From NCBI GenBank assembly GCA_037176845.1, contig JAYKXP010000003.1:868001-932000 (forward strand): a stretch of 64,000 bases of DNA. Reading direction: 5' to 3'. The translations under genes and the position numbers were made by a program. Below are positions 24,614 to 35,384 of this stretch, one piece after another. The notes below the pieces were generated by a model. That model was not told the DNA's origin. It was given only the letters and a program-made list of their open reading frames with translations, and searched no databases. The stretch's first letter is position 1. Each line of letters starts with the position of its first letter. Source of the stretch: Paramarasmius palmivorus. Taxonomy: Eukaryota; Basidiomycota; Agaricomycetes; Agaricales; Marasmiaceae.

Positions 24614-25508
24614 ATGCACTTTCTAATAATTCCTATTTATCTTCTACATCTCTGTTTACTCGCCCGTGGCTCAGCTCTTACGACTGCGATTGCTGCAAAC
24701 GAACGGTTATGCTTCTACGCTGATGTCGACAAGGCTGGGGAAAAGATTGGCGTACGTGTTTGCTGGCAATGACCATGCATGCAATACTGATAGTCCAGCC
24801 TTGTTTCCCAGTTTTATTTTGCTGTAAGGGCTACGTCCTAGAATCCACAACCTTCGGACACTGATTACGTTGCAAGGTGCAATCTGGAGGCTCTTTTGAC
24901 ATCGATTTCGACATCAAGGATCCAAACGAGAAAGTAATTTTGGACGGAAAGCGAGAACGACAAGGAGACTATGTTCTCACTGCAAATGTGGCCGGAGAAT
25001 ACGCATTCTGCTTCGAGAACGATATGTCGACACTTACGGAGAAGTTGGTGGACTTTGATATCATGGTAGAGAGCGAGCCGAGACGGGAGGCCCCTGCAAA
25101 GCAAGGCCAGATTTCGGAGCAGACCAGCGCTTTAGAGGAGAGCATTTTCCGTCTGAACGGTATGCTGATGAACATAAAGAGAAACCAGAAACAGTCCGTC
25201 ACCTCATTTCTACGTTTTTGCCGCTATTAACAATACCTTCAGCTTCCATACAAGAGAGAATCGAGGCTTCTCTGTCGTAAAATCAACACAGAAGTATGTC
25301 GTCCCCTAGTATCTATGTTCATTAAGCTCACGATTCATATAGCCGTCTGTTCTGGTATGCCGTGTTCGAGAGCATTGCTATAGTAGGAATGGCAGTGTCA
25401 GTACTTTCCACTGCTTAGAAGTTTCAGATACTGACATTATCCTGCAGTTTCCAGGTATACGTCCTTCAGACGTTCTTTACTAGAACAGGAAGGCGATACA
25501 AAGTTTGA
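24614..25508 (+). CDS. p24/emp24-family cargo receptor (GOLD domain)
   Basis: Type I membrane protein: signal peptide (MHFLIIPIYLLHLCLLARGSA), GOLD domain starting ERLCFYADVDKAGEKIG, then FYFAVQSGGSFDIDF and GEYAFCFENDMSTLTEK (the two conserved Cys), a coiled-coil stretch (SEQTSALEESIFRLNGML) and KRNQKHFHTRENRGFSVV. A membrane helix (ESIAIVGMAVFQVYVLQ) and a short cytosolic tail, TFFTRTGRRYKV, with the conserved FF COPII signal end the protein. p24 proteins cycle between ER and Golgi and help package GPI-anchored cargo. It fits the Erp/Emp24 group; the subtype is not decided. Exon 2 is only 12 nt (24812-24823). Further introns split KRNQK/HFHTR and STQ/NRLF. Confidence 0.9.
24812..24823 (+). 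other. 12-nt microexon of the p24 gene (encodes F-Y-F-A)
   Basis: Intron 24752-24811 (60 nt, GTACGT...CCCAG) and intron 24824-24876 (53 nt, GTAAGG...GCAAG) flank exactly TTTTATTTTGCT. Splicing gives EKIGFYFAVQSGGSFDIDF, the conserved p24 GOLD-domain strand; skipping it would delete FYFA in frame. Confidence 0.85.
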
Positions 25509-25646
25509 CCTGTACCTTCTATACTACGTAGCCCTGTATGGGAATCGGATTATCAGCCTGTTCGTCAATGCCACGCGTCGTGCAAGGGGTATACATATAG
25601 GACTTGCGTCTATGATGCTCCAGGCATACATATTGTACATGAGCTA

Positions 25647-26798
25647 TTACACCATTCCACTACCTCTTTTAGTGACCGTACGCCCTTTTCCTGTCTTGTT
25701 TTTCTGTGCTTCTCCGATGAGCTCTGCAATGAGACCGTTGTACGTCTCTGAATCCTGTTGCAAAGCATCGCGTGTTTGTAGCAGATGGGTCAATAGAGCG
25801 GAAACGTTGGCAGTCTGCATTTTCATGTCATTCAGATGCCTTTCGAGGACGGGAAGAGGCTGCAGCTTCAGATTATCTGGAGAGTATGGTATTGAAGTTA
25901 GTGTCCCCACACATCATGGGTGGAAATGAATACCTATATCTAGCTCCAGCAGCTCTCCAATCTTAGCACCATCAAGCCGTGGCTTTGGGCCAAACTGAGA
26001 CGATCTAGCAGCAGTGCTATTACGAGGAGAACCTGCACGCGAATTGGCTTCCGAAGCAGGTGTGCTGGCGGAATTCCTAGCATTTCTAGGACCGGGAGGT
26101 GCGGACATGGGTCGTGTCGTAATCTGTAGTGGGGGCAAGGCTTTCCCATTCGCCGCTGGAAGCACCTCATCCAAGTTGACTGGTATGCCCAAGGCGATTA
26201 GATGTTGACGTCGTATTCGAGACCGAATCCAATTGGGAGGCTTTGTCGGGGGTGGAGACTGCACTAGCATAGAGTAAAGCTCTCGGCTATGAACAAACAA
26301 CATTACACGTTTAGCCAATATACCATAGAACAGAGTGACATACCTTTCATTCGTCATTAAAATTTGGTTGACGCCTTCAACATCCCTTATTCCATCCTGA
26401 GTCAAATAGTTTGAAACTGGTATGCTGCTCCACACAGGATCCAGTATATCGTTTATCTGCTCCGTCAGTTCTTCTCTCCCGGGGAATGGATTCAAGCTCA
26501 ATGCTTCCCAGTCCCCGCGCGACGGTCCTGCGACAGGTATTTGTGATCCAAAATCCGCCGGGGTAGCTATCTCGTCTGCATCTCCAAAATCTCCAAAGTC
26601 ATCGTCATCTACAACATCCTGAGAGACCTCCGCTGCTGATCCAAAGTCATCGAAATCGTCAAAGTCGTCTTCGGATTGTGATGGTGGTGCTGAGGTAGAT
26701 GGAGAAGGTAGAAATGCGGAGTCTTGTTTGGGAGGAAATAGACTGACTGGTTCTGTTGAGCCCCAGACAGCAGTGCCAAAGGCCAAGTCATCGTCCAT
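25647..26798 (-). CDS. Laa2-like/DUF5102-like clathrin-adaptor accessory protein (tentative)
   Basis: The N-terminus MDDDLAFGTAVWGS is followed by a run of acidic-aromatic motifs (DDFDDFDDFGS, DDDFGDFGDAD) like those that bind AP-1/GGA ear domains. Then come SRELYSMLVQSP, PPNWIRSRIRRQHLIALGIP and VNLDEVLP, a conserved block I associate with fungal DUF5102 proteins and the yeast AP-1 accessory Laa2. A Ser/Ala-rich linker and a C-terminal helical part (LPVLERHLNDMKMQTANVSA, to KRGSGMV) follow. Introns at about 26283-26345 and 25877-25932 are supported by restored frames. The family name comes from memory of motif similarity, so the role in AP-1 clathrin traffic is inference. Confidence 0.65.
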
Positions 26799-26908
26799 TT
26801 TGGTGATGAGAGTAAAAGAAGAGGTAATCTGAGCACTTTGATTCTGAATTTACGGCGGACAATTGCCGGCCAAACTGCCTCCTCAGTTTCTCATAACTGA
26901 ACTTCCAC

Positions 26909-27782
26909 ATGCAAGTCCGCCACGAAGATAATTTTCTCTTCGATTCTTTATCCTCAAAGTCACCCGGAACAGCCCGTAAAACTCATATTCGTCGTCTTTT
27001 TGACATTTTTCAATTATGCCTCCACCGTCATGACATTCCCCGAGCTCGACGCGCTTGGACCATCCTCGCTCGGTGCAAGGAAGTAAAGTGGACATCGATG
27101 TGGTCCACAGCAATCTACCTCGTAGGTGAATCAGACCTGCAGGGTGAAAATACTACGCAGCAGCTCGACTTGCTTCGTGAGCTTATGCTGCATCACCCCA
27201 CTGAACGGGAAGTATTGCTCCAAGAACTGGTTTTCCGTCTGATTCTCCTCGAACGGTATAGAGAAGCAGTCGACGAACTCGAATTGTATGTCTTTCTTTC
27301 GGCGAATACTCATAGTTTCTCACTAATTATCCGTAGATATCTCCCCTCCTTCCCATACCAGGACAATCCCGTGCTTCACACATATGCGGGGCTACTTTGC
27401 TTCTACCTTGCCCAAGAACAGTGTACGTCCCAATATGTTCTTCCCAATCTGTTGCTCATGTCTCTCAAGCGGGCTCATTCAATGAGAGCACCCTCCGGGA
27501 AGCAAAAGCTCATTTGGATCGCGCACTCAATCTAGACCCAGAGAACGTTGTAGTCCAGTCTCTTTTAGACAAGGTAAACTGCCACTATGTAAACACAACA
27601 TTCAAACTCTGACACAATCATAGGTCGCTGTAATCGAAAACAAAGACGGCCATATGCAAACAAAAATCCCCGGGAAGCACGACGATTCAGATGACGACGA
27701 CTTCCAGATGAAAGTCGATGATAGCGATCCCAGCCCAATCCGGAAGCGCGTCCGAATGGTGGACAAAATGAGCAGCCCTTGA
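26909..27782 (+). CDS. RRN11: Rrn11-like RNA polymerase I initiation factor (TPR-type)
   Basis: The N-terminal block HIRRLFDIFQLCLHRHDIPR, followed by ARRAWTILARCKEVKWTSMW, matches the conserved helical start of Rrn11 (core-factor subunit). It is followed by TPR-like helices (LDLLRELMLHHPTEREVLLQ, RYREAVDELELYLPSFPY, HLDRALNLDPENVVVQSLLD) and an acidic tail ending in a basic patch (SPIRKRVRMVDKMSSP). In yeast, core factor (Rrn6/Rrn7/Rrn11) brings Pol I to the rDNA promoter. About four exons; introns near 27287-27336, 27421-27470 and 27575-27624. The gene lies 2.5 kb from the Pol I largest subunit. Its stop codon is only 12 nt from the stop of the convergent RIX1 gene. Confidence 0.72.
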
Positions 27783-27794
27783 GCTTGAGAATGC

Positions 27795-30460
27795 TCATTC
27801 CGAATCACTGTCCGATTCCAAGTCGATGGCGGGCATGACTTCATCCTGGGGATCTGGAGGAGCTTGAATGATCGTCGTTTTTGTTTGGGATATTCGAGTT
27901 TGTTGGCCGGCACGTTCTCCGTGGTGCTACTTTGGTTGACTAATACTACTGCAGCACTGGGGGCATTTGCATTAGAGTGTAGTATTGTCTTAGCTGGTAC
28001 CGGTTGGGATTGGGGGGCGAGTGGTACAGTCGCATCTTGGGCCGCCATCGGTATTGCTCTAGTGGTGGGATTCGTAGGTGGCTGAGGTTCCGACGGTATG
28101 GTTGGAGCAATGGGCTCCGACATGGAATCTGCCATGATTATGTCGTCTGCCCTTGTGGTTGTAGATTGTGGATGCTCTTCGCTCGCCTCCACTTCCAATC
28201 CTAGATCTTGTCGGTTCAATTTTTCCTCTTCGCTTTCTTCTGTGCGGAAAAGCGACAGAGCCTCGACCTGAGGTAAGGAACGTAGTAGAGGGGGTAGACG
28301 GGGATGTAAAAGAAGATCCAATTCATGCAATGAACGCTTTCATGTAAAATGATAGTGAGCATCGGCGGTGTAATATTAGACTGCCAGGCACATACCTCGT
28401 CGTAACCGACGGTAGAAAGAGTATGCACCACCAAACTCAGACTCTTGCCCATAGCGCTGGTAGTCCCTTCACTGAGCTGCAGAGCCAAATCCCGTATCCT
28501 TTTGGTGATTTCATGATATACCTGAACGTCGACCGAAACTAGAGATGGCGATAACTGTGGCAAGTGCAACATCGCAGACAGGACCACCCGACAAGCTAAA
28601 GAGTGTAAGGCTGGCGCTACCTCTGAAATCTGCAACAATTGACCCATTACTAACGAGAAACGGTGAGACTCATGATACATAGACATATTACAAAGCCAGC
28701 TTACCATCGCACGCGGTAAGAAGAACCTTTCCATCATCTTTCGAGGGACAAATGACACCCAACGAGTTCCTGAAAACTTCATCCCCTTCGTAGCCTCTAG
28801 CACGTTTCTTGCCTTTCTTCGATTTGATCGAGGTTCCTCGCGCGTCTTCCCCACGGTCTAGATCGAACTGCGATGGGAGGATCGTCGACACAGTCGATAA
28901 GATGACTCTGGTGAGACGTGTCGACAAAATTGTGGCGTCCAAGAAATGGCAATATGTAAGTAGCGTTTGGAGTGTACTCAAGAAGGGGATACGCTCCGAA
29001 CTAGGTAGGTGTAAGTGCCCAGTTTCAAAGGTACAAAAGCGACTCACGCTTTCAACTTCTGCTCCAAGTGGAACGCGATGTATGTGCAGAAACGGGTGAG
29101 ATATGGCATAAAATGAATAGAAGTCCTATCCAGCACAGGTTAGTGGGGGCCATAAGGAAAGAAAGAGACCTTACGCCTTTGCTAGACAGGTAGTCAGCTC
29201 ACAGCCTACTGCCCAAATCTCAGGAACCACAGAAACTTCCATTGCACGTATAGTCGGTTCAATGTGACCTTCAGCCTGTGTGAGAGGGGTAAGTGACGTC
29301 CTTTGGATACATATTCTCGCTAGATTTACCTGCTCATCTGCTGTTACAGTCATGAGGGCTGATGCAAGCTTTGCCAAGGGCCCTATAGGGATTTGAACAG
29401 GCCGAGAAGTAGTTGTTCTGTCTGTATTTCAATATCAAGGTGGCATATAATTCAATGAACACGCACCTCAGCAGATCACAAATGGAAAGAACTGATGAAT
29501 GCAACCGAGACGAGTTGAGAGGTATCCAAACAGAAGGATCTTCCAAGTCGACTGGGGCTTGATATGTTTCTGTGAGGAAAATTTAGTAAAATTATACTGC
29601 AACGACCAGATTTGACGCACTAGGAGAATCAGGGAAAGTGGTTCTTAATGCAGACAAGGCTGCCCATGCTGCTGCAGTCCTCTCGTCTAGGGCTTTTCGC
29701 CAAAGAGTTGCAGCTCCGACTTTTCCTCCTGTGAGATGTAACACAGAATAGAGCTCAGAAGCTGGCTTCATCAACTGCGTCGTGACATGATCTGGCTGTT
29801 CGGAAAGTAAATGTAGTGTGATGGAGGACAGTGACGCGTAATTTGCTCGGTGGACATTCGGATATAGTGGAATCAGACGCGTCAGAGTTTTCAAAGCTAA
29901 CACCTAGAGAATGTTGAACATGATATGCTTTCACTGAGGTGCAGTGTAAGTCGCACCTTTAGTTCCAACTCTTGACTATTTTCCAAACAATGTATCAATG
30001 CAGTGGTGAACTTTGGGACGTTGGGGGTAGAGACCTGTCTCTGGAATTCTGGTGTATCGGTAGCGGAGCTAAAAATGACTCTACACAGGTGCAATGCAGC
30101 TTTCACGACTGGCAGTGCTTCTTTTCTCTGCGAGAGATGTTAGCACGCGAAGACAATGACTCGATACACACGAACCGTGAGTATGGGTAGCGCTACTCCG
30201 AGCCAGCTATGTGCGTACTCAATCATGATAGATTTCGAACACAATGATGTTTTGTGAGCCATACAAAGTCCTGCCCATCTTGCACCGGCGTCTTTAGAAT
30301 GTAATAACGAATTTATTCGTAACGTCCATTTTGAGAGATGCGAGGACGGTAAGAAACAATCTTCGTCGATTGTACGCAAGATGTAGGGCAAATGCAAAAC
30401 TGCTGAGGAATCCGACGCTAGCTGGACATTGAGCAATGCCTTGAGCGGGTGAGTATCCAT
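27795..30460 (-). CDS. RIX1: Rix1/PELP1-like pre-60S ribosome maturation protein
   Basis: The protein starts MDTHPLKALLNVQLASDSSA and contains HLSKWTLRINSLLHSKDAGA then RWAGLCMA, the conserved N-terminal Rix1 repeat. It continues with ARM/HEAT-type helical segments in successive exons: FTTALIHCLENSQELELK, VLALKTLTRLIPLYPNVHRA, LTRVILSTVSTILPSQFDLD, and ALHSLACRVVLSAMLHLPQL. The C-terminus is acidic and disordered and ends ...DEVMPAIDLESDSDSE. In yeast the Rix1-Ipi1-Ipi3 complex acts with Rea1 on late pre-60S particles. The final tail is in a different frame from the long preceding exon (28330 leftwards), so an intron near 27930-28000 or a frameshift is needed; I could not decide the junction. 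An additional upstream exon is possible. Confidence 0.82.
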
Positions 30461-30783
30461 CGGACAAGGAGAAAATTTGCAATGTTCTCACGGATGGAAT
30501 CTTTTCCCGGACCGTCATCAACAACCATGCCGCTCGCGAAATACTTGATTTACATACGAGTGCTAAGTACAAGGTGTAAGTCCGGTGTGGATTCCATACA
30601 CACTGATATTTCCTCATCATCAATCACATTCTCTCGGTAGCTAACCGGCCGCTCGAACGCGTCTTGGGTCGGTGAGGACGGCCGCTACGACTACGATGGG
30701 CAAGACTCAGCACTCACGTCGTAATCTGGATCATCTGGGAGATATAAGACAAGGCCATCGAGTGTTCTCTCTCCCTAGTCTAA
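30461..30783. promoter_or_regulatory. Divergent intergenic region RIX1 / SDR
   Basis: This 323 bp separates the divergent RIX1 and SDR start codons and probably contains both promoters. I saw no conserved coding content. A first RIX1 exon could also hide here if the annotated Met is internal. Confidence 0.4.
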
Positions 30784-31842
30784 ATGTCCTCTCGCGTCTG
30801 GTTCATCACTGGCACCTCAACGGGCCTAGGAAAGGCTCTTCTCAATATCCTCCTTCAAGCAGGAGAGCGTGTAGTTGCTACGTCTCGCAATCCTGCTACA
30901 CACGCGTCTCTTTCATCCAGCTACTCCAGGGACCAGCTCTTGCTTCAAAAATTAGACCTCACAAAGCCAGAAGAGGTCAAGGAGGCATTCGAGAATGCTA
31001 TCAAGGCATTTGGACGTGTTGACGTGGTCGTGAACAATGCTGGATATGCCATATTTGGAGAGATCGAAGGTATACCAGAAACTGAGGCGAGACAGAACTT
31101 TGACGTTCAGTTTTGGGGCCCAGTCAATGTTATGAAGGAGGTGCGTCAAGCAAGATCAATCGAGTCTAAACAATCAGAATTAAGCATGTGTCACAGGCAG
31201 CTAGGGTTTTCCGGGAAGTAAACCCACCAGGTGCTGGAGGACTCATCTTCAACATCAGCTCAGTCGGAGGCTATCGAGCGAACCCAACCCTATCATATTA
31301 TTCTGCTAGTAAATTTGGTCAGTCATTGCATCTAGTACATGTGTTCTCCTGCTGACATGATTGGTCCCTTAGCTCTGGAAGGATTCACCCAATCTTTCCT
31401 TCAAGAGATGTCACCATCTTGGAATATCAGAGGATGCATTATCGAACCCGGCGGGTTTCAATCAGAATGGCGGGCTGGAAATGCCCAGTTTGCTCCTCAG
31501 CACCCTGCATATACCGATCCATCGAACGCTTGTGCAATGTTTCGTGCTATGCATGACAAGATTCCATACCTCGGCGACGCCGACAAAATGGCAAAGGCGA
31601 TCGTCACACTTGCAAACCTTTCTACGGGCAGAGATGGTCCTCCAAAGGCACTCCCGTTGAGGATGCCGCTTGGAACAGAATCCTTGTTCCTAGTGAAGGA
31701 ACAAGCGAAGAACACGGTCAGAGAAGGAGATGAATGGGCTTGGATTAGTCATTCAACAAACCTGGATGGCGTAGACGGAGATAAATATGTGAGAGATGTT
31801 CTGCTGGCCTCAGGGAACTTCAAAGACGCAGAAGAAAATTGA
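30784..31842 (+). CDS. Classical short-chain dehydrogenase/reductase
   Basis: Rossmann-fold SDR: cofactor motif TGTSTGLG near residue 9, NNAGYA, the catalytic Ser in NISSVGG and YYSASK (YxxxK), then FALEGFTQSFLQEM and EPGGFQSEW. The Tyr-Lys motif is completed across an intron (about 31319-31372: AAATTTG | CTCTGGAA). Another intron lies near 31141-31198. The length of about 280 residues fits classical SDRs of the 'retinol-dehydrogenase-like oxidoreductase' type common in fungi. An Arg after the first Val-Val strand (VVATSRNP) suggests NADP(H). Substrate cannot be inferred; no biosynthetic cluster surrounds it. It stops 125 bp before SEC10 on the same strand. Confidence 0.9.
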
Positions 31843-31967
31843 GCAGTAGTTTGTGTCGTGTAAATGTCGTACTGTGCAATCTTATCTTATCAACATTCTT
31901 GTCACTGGTAACCATCCTGACCTATCTCTCGTTTGCTCTCCCTTCATTCTAATAAGTCTCAATACCG

Positions 31968-34900
31968 ATGTCTGGAGATGCTCCATTAGATTCTGGAGTA
32001 GAGCAGCATTTACAGCTCTCGGCGTTCAAAGTACGACAAACCATCCTGTCATACATAATCACACCCACTGAAGGTCACCTCATGATAGGGCAAATTCGAC
32101 GTTACAGAATTCGTCGGAGGAGTTTCCGAAAGGCTCATAGCTCAATCCAAAGAAGATGCTGGTCGTAAGTATCAGCTTTTGCGTGTCTAAACTTTCTACA
32201 TATCCTCGATACAGCATTCGATCCCCAACCGTTCATACGAACATTTGAAGCGGCTGTTGACCGCCTAATCGCAGTCAGAAAGGAGGTTCAGGCGAAGACA
32301 GAGCAGATGGAGAAGAGTGTCAGAGTTTCGGAACGCGAGTATTCAAAGAAGATGAACGAGTTGAACCGTGGTTTCGAGGTATGTCTTCTACCACTAATAT
32401 ATGGGTCTTGTAATAACATGCAGCAGGCGGTTGGAAATTCATTTGCTGGAATGGAGAGTCGGATGAATGAAGTTAGTAGTACTGCGATTCGTATAGGTAC
32501 GAAGGCACCCACTACGATCATGAAGACAGCTAGCTCAACAGGAAGACGTGGATAGGTGAACAACTCGAGAGCGTCCATATCGAACGTCAACGTGCCCAGG
32601 CGGCGTACGACATCATCGACTTCTACAACCAGTTCTCTCGAAGTGATACCGCTCGAATGGATGCGATGAGGAAAGAGGGTCGCCAAGGCAGGCGACAGGT
32701 AGCGATACTGCTCAGGCGTCTTAATACGGTTGCAAAGGAGGTCGATTTACCGTCAGCAGATAAAGTACGATCCACGCTCTATATCTTCCTTTTGCGTTCT
32801 CATCTTTAGTCATAGACACGAGAAAATATTGAAAAATATTGCGAAAAATTCGAGAAGGAGATGCTGAACCTCTTCGATAGATGTTACCGAAGGGGTGATC
32901 CAAAGATGATGCATGTGAGTTTATCAGTCACGCTTAGAAGGCCAAGCTCACTGAGAGTCTCTTCCTAGCATTGCGCTCAAACATTATTGGAGTTCAATGG
33001 TGGCAATTCATGCATACAAGTCTACGTAAACCAACACGACTTTTTCATCAACAATGTTCGGGAGGCAAAGCAATCTGAAGACACCCTATTGTATGTTCCA
33101 TTGTAGCAAGACTTCTCTTACTTCTGCTCACAGACAAATAGGTGGAAGACCATCCCTGATCCAGATGCCAGCCCTCCAAAAACCGAGAAAGGACTGACAG
33201 ACCTGTTCGTTGAAATCCGAGCAACCGTCGACACCGAGACACATATCGTCAAAGCTGTATTTCCTAATCCTCCCGTTGTTATGCAAGTGTTTTTACAGCG
33301 CATCTTTGCCCAGTCGGTAATAACTCTCTCGTACCATCCGACCATTCTCTGACACTGTTATAGATACAACAGCACATGGAACAGCTATTGCACAAAGCCA
33401 CAGCTATCTCTGATTTAGCCTATCTTCGTGTCCTTCAGCTTGTCCACGTACAAGCAGCTGCACTAGTTGAAGACCTGAAGACCTATGAACTCTCGACCTC
33501 TCGAACAACCTATGACAAGTCGTTGACGAGCGGCGCAGCAGCGGCAGGCACCACTACCCATGCTACAATGACAATGATGCTCGAGACTGCCATGGAAGAG
33601 TTATTTGTTCCCTACACAGAAGGACAACGTTACTTAGAAAGAGAGAGCCGTAGTTTGGGAACCTTGTATTCAGGCCTGTTGGTCAACTTTACCAGATATC
33701 ATGTGAGAGCCGGATGTTTATACTTTCTCTCTTTGCTAATCTCGTATCTCAGGCCAAGTCACAAAAAGAAACCAGCAAAGCCTCCGTATTTGACCGCGTG
33801 GTCAATCAACTCAGCGCTGCTGCCGCAACAACATCAACGGGTGGTGTACAGACCACATCAGCGCAGGCTGCAACTGCTCTTCTTCGATTTGGAGGTCTCA
33901 ATGACAGATCTGCTGAAAAGCCCGGCGAGGATCCTGTCAGAGAAGAGGATGGCCAACTAAGCGTTGAAGTTGCCGAGAAGATGCTCAGGTGGCACGCAGA
34001 GGCGATAGGCAGATGTGTGGAGTTGAGTTTGTCAAATGATGTGTAAGTGACATTCTCATATGGCCTGTTCCCGCATCTCATATTTGGGGGTAGTGCGAAG
34101 AATACATTCTCTCTTCTCCGCGTTTTGGCCGAGGCGATTGGAACGGCATACGTAGAGGAAGCCATAGAAACGTGGGTCCCCTTTATGTGAAGTTGAAGTA
34201 TGATACTGATTCCATGAAGCGAACAAGCACGGCTAGACGCTGCAGACACCAAAGCAGAGCCGAATCTGCAGTCGTTGACAGTCCTGAGATCAGTAGATCT
34301 CATCTGTCATCTATGGCAGCAATACGTGAACACTGCGTTACTACCGCTCGCAAGCTCGTCAGTTACCACTCGACGAGAAATGGCTACCTTTAATAATCAA
34401 TCTGTCACTCGGCTTGAAAGCGCTGCGAACCATCTCATGCAACGGCTTATCGATAGTGAGTATTCAGGCCTCTCATAAGAGGATATTGGTCCTGACAAGT
34501 ATAGCTGTCATTTCCTGGCTCAGTACTCAACTAACGAAACAGAAGAAGAATGACTTCAAACCTCGAAATGATGATCTGTCCTTCGCCCGAGTCAACACTG
34601 AACCTTGTGTCGCCTGCTGTGACATGCTCGAGAAAGTTCGAGACTCTGCAAAGGCTGGCCTCACCGGGAAGAATCTAGAAGTTTTCCTCACCGAAGTTGG
34701 TGTTACGTTCCACAGGTGGGTTGTCAAATTTCAATAGCTTTATGTTGGCCGCTTATTCCGCACAAACAGCTTGTTATTGGAACACTTACGCAAATTCCCA
34801 GTCAGTGCCACAGGTGGATTGATGCTTGCAAAGTATGCATTCTATCTACCTATTCTGATCATTGTGACTGAACGGTGAATGAATAGGGACATCAAGATGT

Positions 34901-35298
34901 ATCAAGATACGATAAGCAGCTTTGGAATTTCATCTCTGACGGAACGTTTCGAATTCATTCGACAACTTGGCAACGTCTTTCTGGTCCGCCCTGAGATCCT
35001 CAAGTCATACATTACTGAGGGATACTTGGGCCGTATTGACCCCACTCTACTCAAGCCGTATCTTGCGCTGCGTAGTGATTATGGCCAGTTCGAGAAAGGA
35101 TTGAACGACGGAGATGTGGATGAAGGCGCTACATCCGAAACAAAGGGCCGATTTGGGCGACTAAGCGTCATGATGAAAGACCTCGAGGGGTTGAAGTTGG
35201 ATGGGTTGAAGTTCAGTGACGGTATTACTATGGGTATGCCCACACTTCCGAGTAGCATCACCGGATTTTCAATCGCTTCGAAACCATTTGGCGCTTAA
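31968..35298 (+). CDS. SEC10: Exocyst complex component Sec10
   Basis: Joined exons read QLSAFK-GKFDVTEFVGGVSERLI, DPQPFIRTFEAAVDRLIAVR, SVRVSEREYSKKMNELNRGF, YDIIDFYNQFSRSD and IEKYCEKFEKEMLNLFDRCY. Later come HCAQTLLEFNGG, FLQRIFAQSIQQHMEQLL, EKMLRWHAEAIGRCVELS, CHLWQQYVNTALLPLA and KDIKMYQDTISSFG. These are the conserved helical-rod blocks of Sec10/EXOC5 in the right order. The exocyst tethers secretory vesicles at the plasma membrane, and Sec10 contacts Sec15 directly; SEC15 lies in this window too. There are at least ten short introns. The C-terminus is a low-complexity GLKLDGLKFSDGITMGMP stretch ending ASKPFGA. The start MSGDAPLDSG is the first Met before the conserved QLSAFK. Confidence 0.9.
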
Positions 35299-35384
35299 CA
35301 TGATCCACAGGCTCCCGTTTGTTTTCTGTAATAATACAATGTGCTCATACTTATATCTGTGTAGCTATACTGAAACGTCAATGT

